DNA of 64,000 bases from Bog-950 sp964631835 (GTDB taxonomy: Bacteria > Bacteroidota > Bacteroidia > Chitinophagales > LD1), in the NCBI GenBank assembly GCA_964631835.1, contig CAZWAD010000015.1, positions 24,722-88,721 on the forward strand, read 5' to 3'. Position 1 is the stretch's first letter, and each line of letters begins with the position of its first letter. A program made the translations under genes and the position numbers. The notes under the pieces were generated by a model. The model was not told the origin of the DNA, did no database searches, and worked only from the letters and a program-made list of their open reading frames with translations. Shown here piece after piece: positions 18,720 to 27,124 of the stretch.

Positions 18720-18771
18720 GTATTAGTTGCGGTTTCAAACATAGAAAAAACAAACGGTTATGGAATCGCAA

Positions 18772-19550
18772 CTACATCCTCACCAGCTTTCTCACCGAGC
18801 TGCTTTTTGAAGAACTTATCCGAAGCAGGTAAACCCCTTTGGGAACATCGGGAGAAATGACCGATGTTCGATGACCGATGACGGATGTAAACACCACCCT
18901 GCCGTTTACATCAAACACCTCGGCAGTGCCGCCAAGCAGGTTGTCACCCACAACTATTATCCATTTGCCCACAGCGGTGGGGTTGGGATAAATATTTACC
19001 AATTCATCTTCTTCCAAAACACTTATGCCGGTCAAATCTAGTACACAAAGGGTATCAATGTTGTATTTCCATAAAGTTTTATAAGCTTTAGAACTCAATA
19101 TTCCTCCAAATATCCAACACTTTCCATCTCTATCTATAAATGCCACTTAACCTCGCTCTTTAGGGGGTTGATTATGATAATTGGAAAGGCCTTTATCACC
19201 AAAAACTGGAGCGGATTCATTAGTTATTTTAGTTCACTTTCTTTGAGTAGAAATATACGCCCACGTATATGAACGTTCCACCATTAATCCAGAAATCACC
19301 AGTGGTATCGGTCCATAGTGCACAAACCTAGTGTGAAGCTGGTTCATTAAAAGTTGAAGGAATTCCTTTAACGAAACAATTCCCCAAATACATTTGCTTT
19401 AGTATCCCCTTTCATCCACGTCCACATCCTTGCCTGTGAAAGAGTTACCTCGAAACAAACAAAAAAGAAAATACCTATTGGAAGGACTTTATTATTAAAG
19501 TGAAAGTAACTAAACCAAATTGGCAGATTAACGATCGGAAAATACATCAA
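18772..19550 (-). pseudogene. decayed Kelch-repeat protein with T9SS sorting domain
   Basis: Three pieces read in order on the minus strand. First, from about 19500, a signal-peptide-like stretch (IGIFFFVCFEVTLSQA) followed by RMWTWMKGDTKANVFG. Second, after a frameshift near 19370, GIPSTFNEPASH, a TAG, then LWTDTTGDFWINGG. Third, after further breaks, GDKGLSNYHNQPPKERG, an in-frame TAA near 19148, then VAFIDRDGKCWIFGG. The tail has a T9SS type A domain (VNIYPNPTAVGKW, GVYLLRISS, RKLVRM). Kelch modules of the form GxxGxPSxxNxPxxR...WxDxxGxxWxFGG are well known in Bacteroidota secreted proteins, normally many per protein. At least three stops and one frameshift remain, with the middle lost. 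Confidence 0.75.
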
Positions 19551-19864
19551 CGCAAACGTTCTCCCATTTTTTCTTTTCTAATAATGAATAGAACTCTACA
19601 TTTGCTGAATGAAGATATAGCAGAAAAACGTATCCATCATTTCTGTCGATGTAATAGAGGATATGGCATTCGTGACCGCACTTAAAGAAGCGGAGAATCC
19701 TGGTAAGGTAAGTTTGAGTAAGGTAGTTACTCATTTTTCAGAAATAGTTTACCCTCCAAATTTTGTCGCCTGAATACCTCCACATTCTTCAGCAAAAGAT
19801 AGACTGACTCTAAGAGCAAAGTAACTGCCGCTATTTCAGGGATGTAAATAAGAGTGCTCGTCAT
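19528..19864. other. unresolved short frames between gene remnants
   Basis: No confident gene. On the minus strand a 45-codon frame (19727-19864) and a 68-codon frame (19528-19734) overlap by 8 bp (ATGAGTAA). On the plus strand a frame from 19621 to a TGA at 19773 encodes VSIISVDVIEDMAFVTALKE and continues EAENPGKVSLSKVVTHFSE; a single-base shift would join it to MNRTLHLLNEDIAEK just upstream. The plus-strand version looks the more protein-like, and would then be a frameshifted small gene. I recognise neither product. The stretch lies between two decayed genes and is probably decayed as well. Confidence 0.3.
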
Positions 19865-20072
19865 TTCTCCAATTTTTATTATGATATTAAAAGGGAGACA
19901 AGAAAAACACTTTCAACTGATGTTCGAACTATTGCCTGCCATAAGTATTGATGAGGAAGTCATCAGTAATCTGGCTGAACTTTCCCCGGTGCTTCACTTA
20001 TATGCCACACAGCGAAACGAGCAGGAGTCGTTTGGTGATTTTACGCTGAGGATGAAATTGGTGGGAACTTAA
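19854..20072 (+). pseudogene. probable C-terminal remnant of a sulfite/nitrite reductase haemoprotein
   Basis: A 72-codon open frame without a convincing start. Its last 50 residues (DEEVISNLAELSPVLHLY, then ATQRNEQESFGDFTLR) follow the pattern at the extreme C-terminus of assimilatory sulfite reductase (CysI) and related enzymes: a helix, 'L.PLL..Y...R...E.FGDF..R'. The siroheme and 4Fe-4S cysteine motifs, which lie well upstream in the family, are absent from the window. A weak match to the preceding 'LGG' segment can be seen as ILKGRQEKHF. It is therefore at most a fragment. The identification rests on memory of the family and needs a search. Confidence 0.4.
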
Positions 20073-20087
20073 ACTCTTTTCCTTTTT

Positions 20088-21368
20088 CTATACTGTAAAA
20101 GATTTGCAGGCAGCGATTGTTTTCTGCAAATCGTCTTCACTTAGTGCCGCACATAAGAACCATGTTTCGAACGCAGATGGAGGAAGATAGATGCCATTAG
20201 AAAGCATGTGGTGAAAGAACTTTTTGCAGGTGTCGTTGTTGCCTTTTGCAGCGCTCTCAAAGTCAGTTACTTCATTGTCGCAGAAATGAACGCTAATCAT
20301 AGAACCCATTTGATTGATAACATGAGGGATTTTATTGGCAACGAACACTTCATGAATTTCTCTTTTCAATCTTTCACCTTTAACCTCCAGCGCTCTATAA
20401 ATAGAAGCATCGTCATTCAATACCGAAAGCGTGGCAAAACCTGCGCTCATAGCAATGGGATTTCCGCTAAGCGTACCTGCCTGGTAAACAGTACCGAGCG
20501 GAGCAATATGGCTCATGATATCCTTTCTCCCTCCGAAAGCGCCAACCGGTAAACCACCACCAATCACTTTCCCGAACGTGATTAAATCTGCCCAAACATT
20601 CAAGCGTTCCTGTGCCCCGCCTTTTGCCAAACGGAAACCGGTCATCACTTCGTCAAATACCAGGACGATGCTGTTATCAGAGCACAGTTTGCGCATCAAC
20701 TCCAGAAAGCTTTCCATGGGTGGCACACATCCCATGTTACCTGCAACCGGTTCAACGATGATGGCGGCTAATTCATTTTTGAACTCAGAAACCGTTTTCT
20801 CCAGAACAGCAAAATCATTGAATGCAATAACGATGGTGTCATCGGTTACCGTTTTAGGAATGCCGCCTTCCTGTTTAATACCGAGCGTAGCCACACCGCT
20901 GCCTGCTTTTTTCAGAAACATATCGGCATGTCCGTGGTAGTGCCCTTCAAACTTGATGATTTTTGATTTGCCGGTAAAGCCCCGCGCCAGGCGAACAGCA
21001 CTCATGCAAGCTTCGGTGCCGCTGTTGACCATGCGCACGAGGTCAATGTTTGGCACCATACTCTTAATCAGCTTTGCTATTTCAACTTCCAGTGCAGTGG
21101 GAGCGCCAAAAGAAATGGCAGTCCTCACCTGCTGCTGCACCGCATCAACAACTTTCGGATGATTGTGCCCAAGTATCATCGGCCCCCAGCTGTTGATGTA
21201 ATCGATGTAGCGATTATCATCAGCATCGAACATATATACGCCATCAGCGCGCTTCATAAACAGAGGAGTGCCGCCCACCTGTTTGAATGCACGCACGGGG
21301 GAATTGACACCACCGGGGATATGGAGTTGAGCATCGGAAAACAACTTTTCGCTCGAAGGATAACCCAT
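20088..21368 (-). CDS. hemL: glutamate-1-semialdehyde 2,1-aminomutase
   Basis: 426 residues from the ATG at 21368, which lies 2 bp after the hemB stop; a TTG two codons earlier (21374) would overlap hemB and is less likely. The PLP-dependent class III aminotransferase fold shows PGGVNSPVRAF at the start, NSGTEACMSAVRLARG, EPVAGNMG, FDEVMTGFR, and the PLP lysine K267 in TFGKVIGGGLPVGAFGG. It converts glutamate-1-semialdehyde to 5-aminolevulinate. It is the last gene of the hemACDEFBL run, although it acts second in the pathway. Confidence 0.96.
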   Translation of the reverse strand: MGYPSSEKLFSDAQLHIPGGVNSPVRAFKQVGGTPLFMKRADGVYMFDADDNRYIDYINSWGPMILGHNHPKVVDAVQQQVRTAISFGAPTALEVEIAKLIKSMVPNIDLVRMVNSGTEACMSAVRLARGFTGKSKIIKFEGHYHGHADMFLKKAGSGVATLGIKQEGGIPKTVTDDTIVIAFNDFAVLEKTVSEFKNELAAIIVEPVAGNMGCVPPMESFLELMRKLCSDNSIVLVFDEVMTGFRLAKGGAQERLNVWADLITFGKVIGGGLPVGAFGGRKDIMSHIAPLGTVYQAGTLSGNPIAMSAGFATLSVLNDDASIYRALEVKGERLKREIHEVFVANKIPHVINQMGSMISVHFCDNEVTDFESAAKGNNDTCKKFFHHMLSNGIYLPPSAFETWFLCAALSEDDLQKTIAACKSFTV

Positions 21369-21370
21369 GC

Positions 21371-22336
21371 TCAAATACCTTTTACAAATTGCTTTGCAAA
21401 ATAAGACGCAATTAAATCAGCACCGGCACGCTTGATAGAAGTGAGAGATTCGATAACAGCAGCTTTTTCATCAAGCCAACCTCTTTGTGATGCAGCTTTA
21501 ATCATAGCATACTCACCGCTCACCTGGTAAGCAGCAACCGGTACGTGAACGGTGTTCTTCACTTCGCGGATAATATCGAGATAAGCACCGGCAGGTTTTA
21601 CCATTACGATATCTGCTCCTTCGCTAACATCATCCAAAGCTTCTTTGATGGCTTCTCGTCTGTTTCTGAAATCCATCTGATAAGTCTTCTTGTCACCGAA
21701 ACCCGGTGCGCTGTCCAGCGCATCCCTGAAAGGACCATAGAAAGATGAAGCATACTTGGCGCTGTAAGAGAGGATGCCTGTTTTGGTGAAGTTATTTCTC
21801 TCTAAAGCAGAGCGAATAGCAGCTACTCTTCCATCCATCATGTCGGAAGGAGCAACAAAGTCAGTACCGGCACCTGCATGGAGCACACTCATTTCTGATA
21901 GCACTTTTACTGTTTCATCATTTAGTATTTCCGTGCCCTTCACTAAACCATCATGTCCGTGAGCAGAAAAAGGGTCGAGCGCAACATCGGTCATTACGCA
22001 CATTCCCGGTTGCGCTTCCTTCACGGCTTGAATAGCGCGAATCATTAATCCTTTTTTGTTGAGCGCTTCAGAGCATTTGTTGTCCTTTAGTTTATCAGAT
22101 ACCTTAACAAACAACAGCACACTCTTTAATCCTAAACTCCAAAGTTCTTTCACTTCTTTCTTCAGGTTGTCGAGGCTCAAGCGGTAGTAACCGGGCATGG
22201 AAGAGATTTCCTCTTTTACATTTTTACCTTCCATTACAAAAAGAGGAACGATAAAGTCGTTGGAAGTGATAATAGTTTCTGCTACCATCTCGCGGATGGC
22301 AAAAGATTGACGGTGAGTTCTGTTTCTTTTGTTCAT
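21371..22336 (-). CDS. hemB: porphobilinogen synthase (ALA dehydratase)
   Basis: 321 residues from the ATG at 22336, 4 bp after the hemF stop; an ATG at 22354 would overlap hemF by 14 bp. Conserved signatures are RNRTHRQSFAIREM, FVMEGKN, LDPFSAHGHDG, the first active-site lysine in SYSAKYASSFYGPFRDA and the Schiff-base lysine in VMVKPAGAYLDI. The metal region VMTDVALDPFSAHG lacks the three-cysteine zinc cluster, so it should be a magnesium-type enzyme. It condenses two 5-aminolevulinates to porphobilinogen. Confidence 0.96.
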   Translation of the reverse strand: MNKRNRTHRQSFAIREMVAETIITSNDFIVPLFVMEGKNVKEEISSMPGYYRLSLDNLKKEVKELWSLGLKSVLLFVKVSDKLKDNKCSEALNKKGLMIRAIQAVKEAQPGMCVMTDVALDPFSAHGHDGLVKGTEILNDETVKVLSEMSVLHAGAGTDFVAPSDMMDGRVAAIRSALERNNFTKTGILSYSAKYASSFYGPFRDALDSAPGFGDKKTYQMDFRNRREAIKEALDDVSEGADIVMVKPAGAYLDIIREVKNTVHVPVAAYQVSGEYAMIKAASQRGWLDEKAAVIESLTSIKRAGADLIASYFAKQFVKGI

Positions 22337-22340
22337 ATGA

Positions 22341-23246
22341 TTATATCCATTCAACGGGTTTCATCAACACCCGCTGCAGCTTTTCTTCTTCTGAATCAGG
22401 CTTAGGCTGATAGTTGTATTCAAAGCGAACGTTCAAAGGTAAACTCATTAAAATACTTTCAGTCCTTCCATTGCTCTTCAAACCGAACAGAGTTCCGCGA
22501 TCGTGAATTAGGTTAAACTCTACATACCTGCCTCTTCGAATCAGTTGCCAATGTTTTTGTTGTTCGGTAAATGGGAGTTGCTTCTTACGTTCAACAATAG
22601 GAAGATAGGCATTAATAAAAGCTTCTCCGTTTGATTTTGAAAACTCAAACAATTGTTCGGCTGTGAAAGCCGGTGAAGGCTTCAGGTAGTCGTAGAAAAT
22701 TCCACCAATACCTCTTCGCTCTCCATTGCGATGGTGATTCACAAAATAGTTATCGCACTGCATCTTAAACTTCGGATACAAATCGTCCCCGAACTTATCA
22801 CAGCTCTTTTTGAACGCCTGGTGAAAATGTTTTGCATCTTCTTCGAACAGAATATACGGGGTTAAATCAGCTCCACCGCCAAACCATCCATCAATTACGT
22901 TCTTGCCTTTATCATATACCTCAAAATACCTGAAGTTGGCATGAACTGTTGGAACTACAGGGCTAAAAGGATGAATAACCAGGGAGATACCACAGGCAAA
23001 AAATTCTTCGCCTTCCACTTTCAGTTGCTCACGGATGAGCGGTGTGAGCTTTCCGTACACCTCTGAAGTATTAACTCCGCCTTTCTCGTACACTTTACCG
23101 TTTTGAATTACACGCGTTACTCCTCCGCCACCTTCCGGACGTGTCCATTTATCTTCAATAAATTTTTCTTTCCCATCTGCCTTTTCCACTTCATTGCAAA
23201 TAGAATTTTGAAATTCTTTTATCCAAATCGAAAATTCCGTTCTCAT
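22341..23246 (-). CDS. hemF: coproporphyrinogen III oxidase, oxygen-dependent
   Basis: 301 residues with family blocks in order: GGGGVTRVIQNGKVYEKGGVN, FFACGISLVIHPFSPVVPTVHANFRYFE, WFGGGADLTPYILFEEDAKHF, HHRNGERRGIGGIFYDYL and GRYVEFNLIHDRGTLFGLKS, followed by the SILMSLP block. HemF uses O2 to decarboxylate two propionates of coproporphyrinogen III, so this step is aerobic; no hemN is present in the window. The ATG overlaps the hemE stop by one base (TGATG). Confidence 0.96.
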   Translation of the reverse strand: MRTEFSIWIKEFQNSICNEVEKADGKEKFIEDKWTRPEGGGGVTRVIQNGKVYEKGGVNTSEVYGKLTPLIREQLKVEGEEFFACGISLVIHPFSPVVPTVHANFRYFEVYDKGKNVIDGWFGGGADLTPYILFEEDAKHFHQAFKKSCDKFGDDLYPKFKMQCDNYFVNHHRNGERRGIGGIFYDYLKPSPAFTAEQLFEFSKSNGEAFINAYLPIVERKKQLPFTEQQKHWQLIRRGRYVEFNLIHDRGTLFGLKSNGRTESILMSLPLNVRFEYNYQPKPDSEEEKLQRVLMKPVEWI

Positions 23247-24277
23247 CAGTTCGGATAATTTTTGACGGCATCAACAAATGCTTTCGCATTCTCCACCGGG
23301 ATGTTCGGTAAAATACCATGCCCGAGATTGGCAATGTATCGCTGCACACCAAATTCATCAATCATCTTTCTCACTACTTTCTGAATTTCTTTTGGCGCCA
23401 TTAGTAATTTAGATGGGTCGAAGTTGCCTTGCAAAGTAATTTTATTGGAAGTCTGTTCTCGTGCGAATGAAGGTGTGATAGTCCAGTCCACCCCGATGGC
23501 AGAGGCAGAAGTTTCACTCAGCTCCTTCAATGCATACCAGCTTCCTTTAGGAAAGAGGATAACAGGACACAGCGGACTGAGGGCATCAGAAATCCGTATG
23601 AGATAAGACAATGCGAACTTTGCAAAATCATGAGTAGAAAGCATTCCGCTCCAGCTATCAAATACCTGCACACAATCAGCACCGGCTTTCACTTGTTGTT
23701 TGAGATACGCGATGGTTACATCGGTAATCTTTTGCAGTAGCTCGTGTGCTAATGCGGGCTGTGTAAAGCAAAACTGTTTGGCCTTATCAAACGTTTTGCT
23801 GCCCTTGCCTTCGACCATGTAGCAAAGAATAGTGAAAGGAGCACCGGCAAAGCCAATTAAAGGAGCCTTACCGTTTAGCTCCTTCTTTGTTAGAGATATT
23901 GCTTTGTATACATAATTAAGTCGCTCGACAGCTTCGTTTACCTGTAAGGTGTTAATATCAGCTTGGGATGAAATCGTTTTCGGCAGCCAGGGACCTTTGC
24001 CTTCTTCTAATAGCACTTCCACTCCAAGCGCTTGCGGTATTACCAGTATATCAGAAAAAATAATTGCAGCGTCAGGCCCGATAATATCAATAGGTTGTAA
24101 AGTGATTTCGCAAGCAAGCTCAGGAGTTTGAACACGGGTGAAGAAATCATATTTCTCACGCAGCTTCATGTATTCAGGCAGGTAACGTCCAGCCTGGCGC
24201 ATCATCCACACAGGCGGACGCGGGACGCCTTCTCCTCTTAAGGCTTTTAGCAACAAATCATTTTTCAGTTGACTCAC
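23246..24277 (-). CDS. hemE: uroporphyrinogen decarboxylase
   Basis: 343 residues. PPVWMMRQAGRYLPEYMKLRE near the start holds the substrate-binding Arg pair, IIFSDILVIPQALG the catalytic Asp, then GFAGAPFTILCYMVEGKGSKTF, VQVFDSWSG and NLGHGILPNIPVENA. It removes four carboxyl groups to give coproporphyrinogen III. The start overlaps the end of hemD by 20 bp; the RQAGRYLPEY block at the usual distance supports it. Confidence 0.97.
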   Translation of the reverse strand: MSQLKNDLLLKALRGEGVPRPPVWMMRQAGRYLPEYMKLREKYDFFTRVQTPELACEITLQPIDIIGPDAAIIFSDILVIPQALGVEVLLEEGKGPWLPKTISSQADINTLQVNEAVERLNYVYKAISLTKKELNGKAPLIGFAGAPFTILCYMVEGKGSKTFDKAKQFCFTQPALAHELLQKITDVTIAYLKQQVKAGADCVQVFDSWSGMLSTHDFAKFALSYLIRISDALSPLCPVILFPKGSWYALKELSETSASAIGVDWTITPSFAREQTSNKITLQGNFDPSKLLMAPKEIQKVVRKMIDEFGVQRYIANLGHGILPNIPVENAKAFVDAVKNYPN

Positions 24278-24974
24278 GATTCAGGTTTTGATGAGTAAAA
24301 TACCCCGCTATGGCATCAATCATTGCTTCGGGCGTGGGATTTACGGGGACAACGACTTCCACATTCGGCTTTCTGATCTTTAATGCTGATGCAGTCGTCT
24401 CCCCTATACAGCAACACAGTGTGTTCGTTTCAATATCGTTCTTCATTAATAAGCTTTCTATGCCGCTAGGACTGAAAAACAATATAGCATCGAACGATTC
24501 CTTAAGTCGTGGCTGTTCTTGAATAACCGTTTCGTAAACTACAAATGGCACATAGCGAATTGCAGCTTTCGTCAATTTGGATTCCAACACATTCAAACTC
24601 TTATTTCCGCAAACGTGAATAACAGATTTCACTTCTCCCTGTACAATAACTTTTTCGGCAAGCTCTTCGGCATTATCACCGGAAACAGAAATATTGATCC
24701 CCGCTTTTTCCAAATCCGCTTTGGTTTTTCCTGAAACTGAGAATATTTTCTTCCCGTTCAAAAACTTCTTTGCTCCTCTCCTTTCAAGAAAATGTTTCAC
24801 AGCATTAGAACTTGTGAAAGCTGCTGAATCAAGGGTGGCTAAACTCGTCCGCGATAAGTCAAAATCAATTGACTGTGCCTTGATAAATTCTACACAGCTC
24901 AAATCCATGTCCAGTTTTCGCGCGTAGTCAAACATTTCTTGCTCAAGAAGCTTAGTGGATAGCAGGGTCTTCAT
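24258..24974 (-). CDS. hemD: uroporphyrinogen-III synthase
   Basis: 238 residues of the poorly conserved HemD two-lobe fold: FTSSNAVKHFLERRG (first lobe), IFSVSGKTKADLEKAGI, FFSPSGIESLL and CCCIGETTASALK in the second. It closes and inverts ring D of hydroxymethylbilane. The call leans on the small motifs plus its place between hemC and hemE. It overlaps hemC by 23 bp and hemE by 20 bp, the tightest packing in the operon. Confidence 0.88.
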   Translation of the reverse strand: MKTLLSTKLLEQEMFDYARKLDMDLSCVEFIKAQSIDFDLSRTSLATLDSAAFTSSNAVKHFLERRGAKKFLNGKKIFSVSGKTKADLEKAGINISVSGDNAEELAEKVIVQGEVKSVIHVCGNKSLNVLESKLTKAAIRYVPFVVYETVIQEQPRLKESFDAILFFSPSGIESLLMKNDIETNTLCCCIGETTASALKIRKPNVEVVVPVNPTPEAMIDAIAGYFTHQNLNRESTEK

Positions 24975-25905
24975 TCCATTTTTTGTTTCTTATTTCTTCA
25001 AGCAATTCTTTCATACCAGCCTGTTGTAATAACTCTTCCGCACATTCTTTACCCGCATTCTCCCATTGGGACAATTCCATCGAACGTTGAACAGAAAACT
25101 TACTGCTTCCATCAAAAGCATGAATAGCCCCTTCAAATTCAATCTTTTCTTCTGAAACAATAGCCAAAGCACTAATTGGCACAGAACATCCTCCCATCAG
25201 CGTTTGCAAAAATTGTCTTTCGGTAAAACCAGCAATGGAAGTTTCACGGTGATTTATTTCTTCACATACATTCTGCATCACTTTATCATCTTCTTTGCAA
25301 ACAATTCCGATAATTCCTTGTGCCGGTGCCGGAAGCATCCACGAAAGCGTAATGACATTATCATTGAGCAGACCCAATCGTTCTAAACCTGCTTTAGCGA
25401 AAATCGCAGCATCAATGTTTTCAGCTTCTTCAAACTTATTCAAACGGGTTTGCACATTGCCTCGAATGGAAACTAGCTCGTGCTTCGGATATTTTGCCAG
25501 CCATTGTGCTCTTCTCCTCAGACTGCTTGAAGCAACTGTAAACCCTGACGAATCACTTTCCAAAACCTTTTGGCTCTTCACAACAGCCACATCTTCATAA
25601 GCTCCGCGCTCAAGGGTTGCCACGAGGAAAAGATTTTCAGCCAACTGTGTAGGAACATCCTTGAGCGAATGAACGGCTATGTCCGCCTGGTTATTGAGAA
25701 GAGCCGTATCAAGTTGCTTGGTAAACACCCCGGAAATACCAAGCGCGTAAATCGGCTGGGTCAATTGAATATCTCCGGTGCTTTCAATGGGAACTAATTC
25801 GCAAGCATAGCCGTTAGCTTCGAGCTTTCTCCTTACTGTATTGGCTTGCCACAAAGCAAGAGGGCTGTTTCGGGTGGCTATTCTTATAGGAGTATTGTTT
25901 TTCAC
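24952..25905 (-). CDS. hemC: hydroxymethylbilane synthase (porphobilinogen deaminase)
   Basis: 317 residues. IRIATRNSPLALWQAN opens the protein; HSLKDVPTQL carries the catalytic Asp; SSLRRRAQW and IRGNVQTRLNKF bind the pyrrole carboxylates; C240 in LMGGCSVPISA is the dipyrromethane cofactor attachment cysteine. It links four porphobilinogens head to tail. It follows hemA after 33 bp in the same direction. Confidence 0.97.
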   Translation of the reverse strand: MKNNTPIRIATRNSPLALWQANTVRRKLEANGYACELVPIESTGDIQLTQPIYALGISGVFTKQLDTALLNNQADIAVHSLKDVPTQLAENLFLVATLERGAYEDVAVVKSQKVLESDSSGFTVASSSLRRRAQWLAKYPKHELVSIRGNVQTRLNKFEEAENIDAAIFAKAGLERLGLLNDNVITLSWMLPAPAQGIIGIVCKEDDKVMQNVCEEINHRETSIAGFTERQFLQTLMGGCSVPISALAIVSEEKIEFEGAIHAFDGSSKFSVQRSMELSQWENAGKECAEELLQQAGMKELLEEIRNKKWNEDPAIH

Positions 25906-25938
25906 CGGTGAAGTGGTTCATCTGCCGCCAAATAAAAA

Positions 25939-26970
25939 TCAGGATTCAGATTTCGTTCTGTAAAGCTTCCTGCGTTTCTCCCATTCCTTGAACTCGTTGA
26001 AGTGTTCTTCGATTATTCTATTCGCGAGTGGAATCTCTTTTTCGCGCTTCCTTAAGGTTTTATTAACGATTTGTGACAAACCGTCAATATCATACGTCTT
26101 CAGGCCGGGGATATCTTTCACATCAGCACTAACATTGGAAGGAACAGAAAGGTCAAAAATCAAACTGATATCACCTGATTCAATTTCATGCTTAGTAATG
26201 ATAGGATGATCGGCACCTGTAGCCACAATCAACACGTTAGCCTTCTTCAAAACGTCATTTTGCTTTTCGAGCTTGGCAAACCCCACTTCAAATTCATATG
26301 CTGTCATTTCTGCCTTCAGTTCATTGCGGTTAATGAGGGTAATTTTATGTTGAGGCAAATAATGTTTCAGGTTTTTAAGAGTAAGAATCCCGATTTTACC
26401 CAATCCCGACAAACAAATGTTCAACGCCTGCTCCCCTTTTATTTCTTCTCTAAGCAACTGAATAACTGCATAGGAAATAGAGGTTGTTCCATCGGAAATA
26501 GAAGTGCGGTTTCGTACCTGACGCGATGCCTGCAAAGCAGCATTCACCAACTTTTCCATCAACCCGCTGGTGAAGTGGTGTGCTTTTGATAATACAAATG
26601 CATTTTTCAGTTGTCCAATGATTTCGTAGTCGCCCAGAATTTGAGAATCGAGCCCTGATGATACATGGAAAAGATGTTTGATGGCCTCATCACCGGTTTT
26701 AATAAAGGTATAATCGCTTACTTCCGCTTCGGTGGCATGACTGTATTGAGTAAATAATCGAAGTAGTTCAGCCGGTTGCCTTGTTATACCATAAATTTCA
26801 GTGCGATTGCAGGTGGAAAGGATAAAAAAATCTCCGGGCTTCGTATATGAAGTATCTTCGTAAACATGCCTGATGTTCTCAGTTGTAAGGGCAAATTTAT
26901 TCCGTATCTCGAGAGCCGTTTTCCTATAATTTACGCCCACTACCACCAATCCAATATCATAATCCTTCAT
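25939..26970 (-). CDS. hemA: glutamyl-tRNA reductase
   Basis: 343 residues, shorter than the usual 410 or more: the catalytic and NADPH domains are complete but the C-terminal dimerisation arm is reduced. The active-site cysteine is C54 in ILSTCNRTEIYG; GLDSQILGDYEIIGQLK and SAKDIP-like DVKDIPGLKTYDID are present. It makes glutamate-1-semialdehyde from glutamyl-tRNA, the regulated first step of the C5 route. It heads the minus-strand haem operon, with a TATATTTG -7 box 30 bp upstream. Confidence 0.95.
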   Translation of the reverse strand: MKDYDIGLVVVGVNYRKTALEIRNKFALTTENIRHVYEDTSYTKPGDFFILSTCNRTEIYGITRQPAELLRLFTQYSHATEAEVSDYTFIKTGDEAIKHLFHVSSGLDSQILGDYEIIGQLKNAFVLSKAHHFTSGLMEKLVNAALQASRQVRNRTSISDGTTSISYAVIQLLREEIKGEQALNICLSGLGKIGILTLKNLKHYLPQHKITLINRNELKAEMTAYEFEVGFAKLEKQNDVLKKANVLIVATGADHPIITKHEIESGDISLIFDLSVPSNVSADVKDIPGLKTYDIDGLSQIVNKTLRKREKEIPLANRIIEEHFNEFKEWEKRRKLYRTKSES

Positions 26971-26999
26971 GCTACTACCGCTGATTTTTAAAACGGGCG

Positions 27000-27007
27000 C
27001 AAATATA
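27000..27007 (-). promoter_or_regulatory. -7 element upstream of hemA
   Basis: TATATTTG on the minus strand matches TAnnTTTG, 29 bp before the hemA ATG. No TTG is found at the preferred 17-23 bp spacing, so the promoter may need an activator; the tandem repeat at 27054-27075 lies about 50 bp further upstream, a place that would suit an activator. Confidence 0.4.
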
Positions 27008-27053
27008 TTTTTCTAATTCCCTCTTTCTTGTTAAGAATCCAATTTCCAAAAAA

Positions 27054-27075
27054 AATGACAATTCTATGACAAAAC
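27054..27075. promoter_or_regulatory. tandem 11-bp direct repeat, candidate operator of the haem genes
   Basis: AATGACAATTC is followed directly by TATGACAAAAC in the 154-bp divergent region between hemA and hemH. The two half-sites are those found at 7376-7397 upstream of tonB, in the reverse order. The shared half-site ATGACAA and the 11-bp step are seen directly; a common iron- or haem-related regulator is an inference. Confidence 0.45.
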
Positions 27076-27124
27076 TGCTTATCATAAGCTTTGTTTTGAA
27101 CGATTTCAGAGCATTTTCGCGCTT

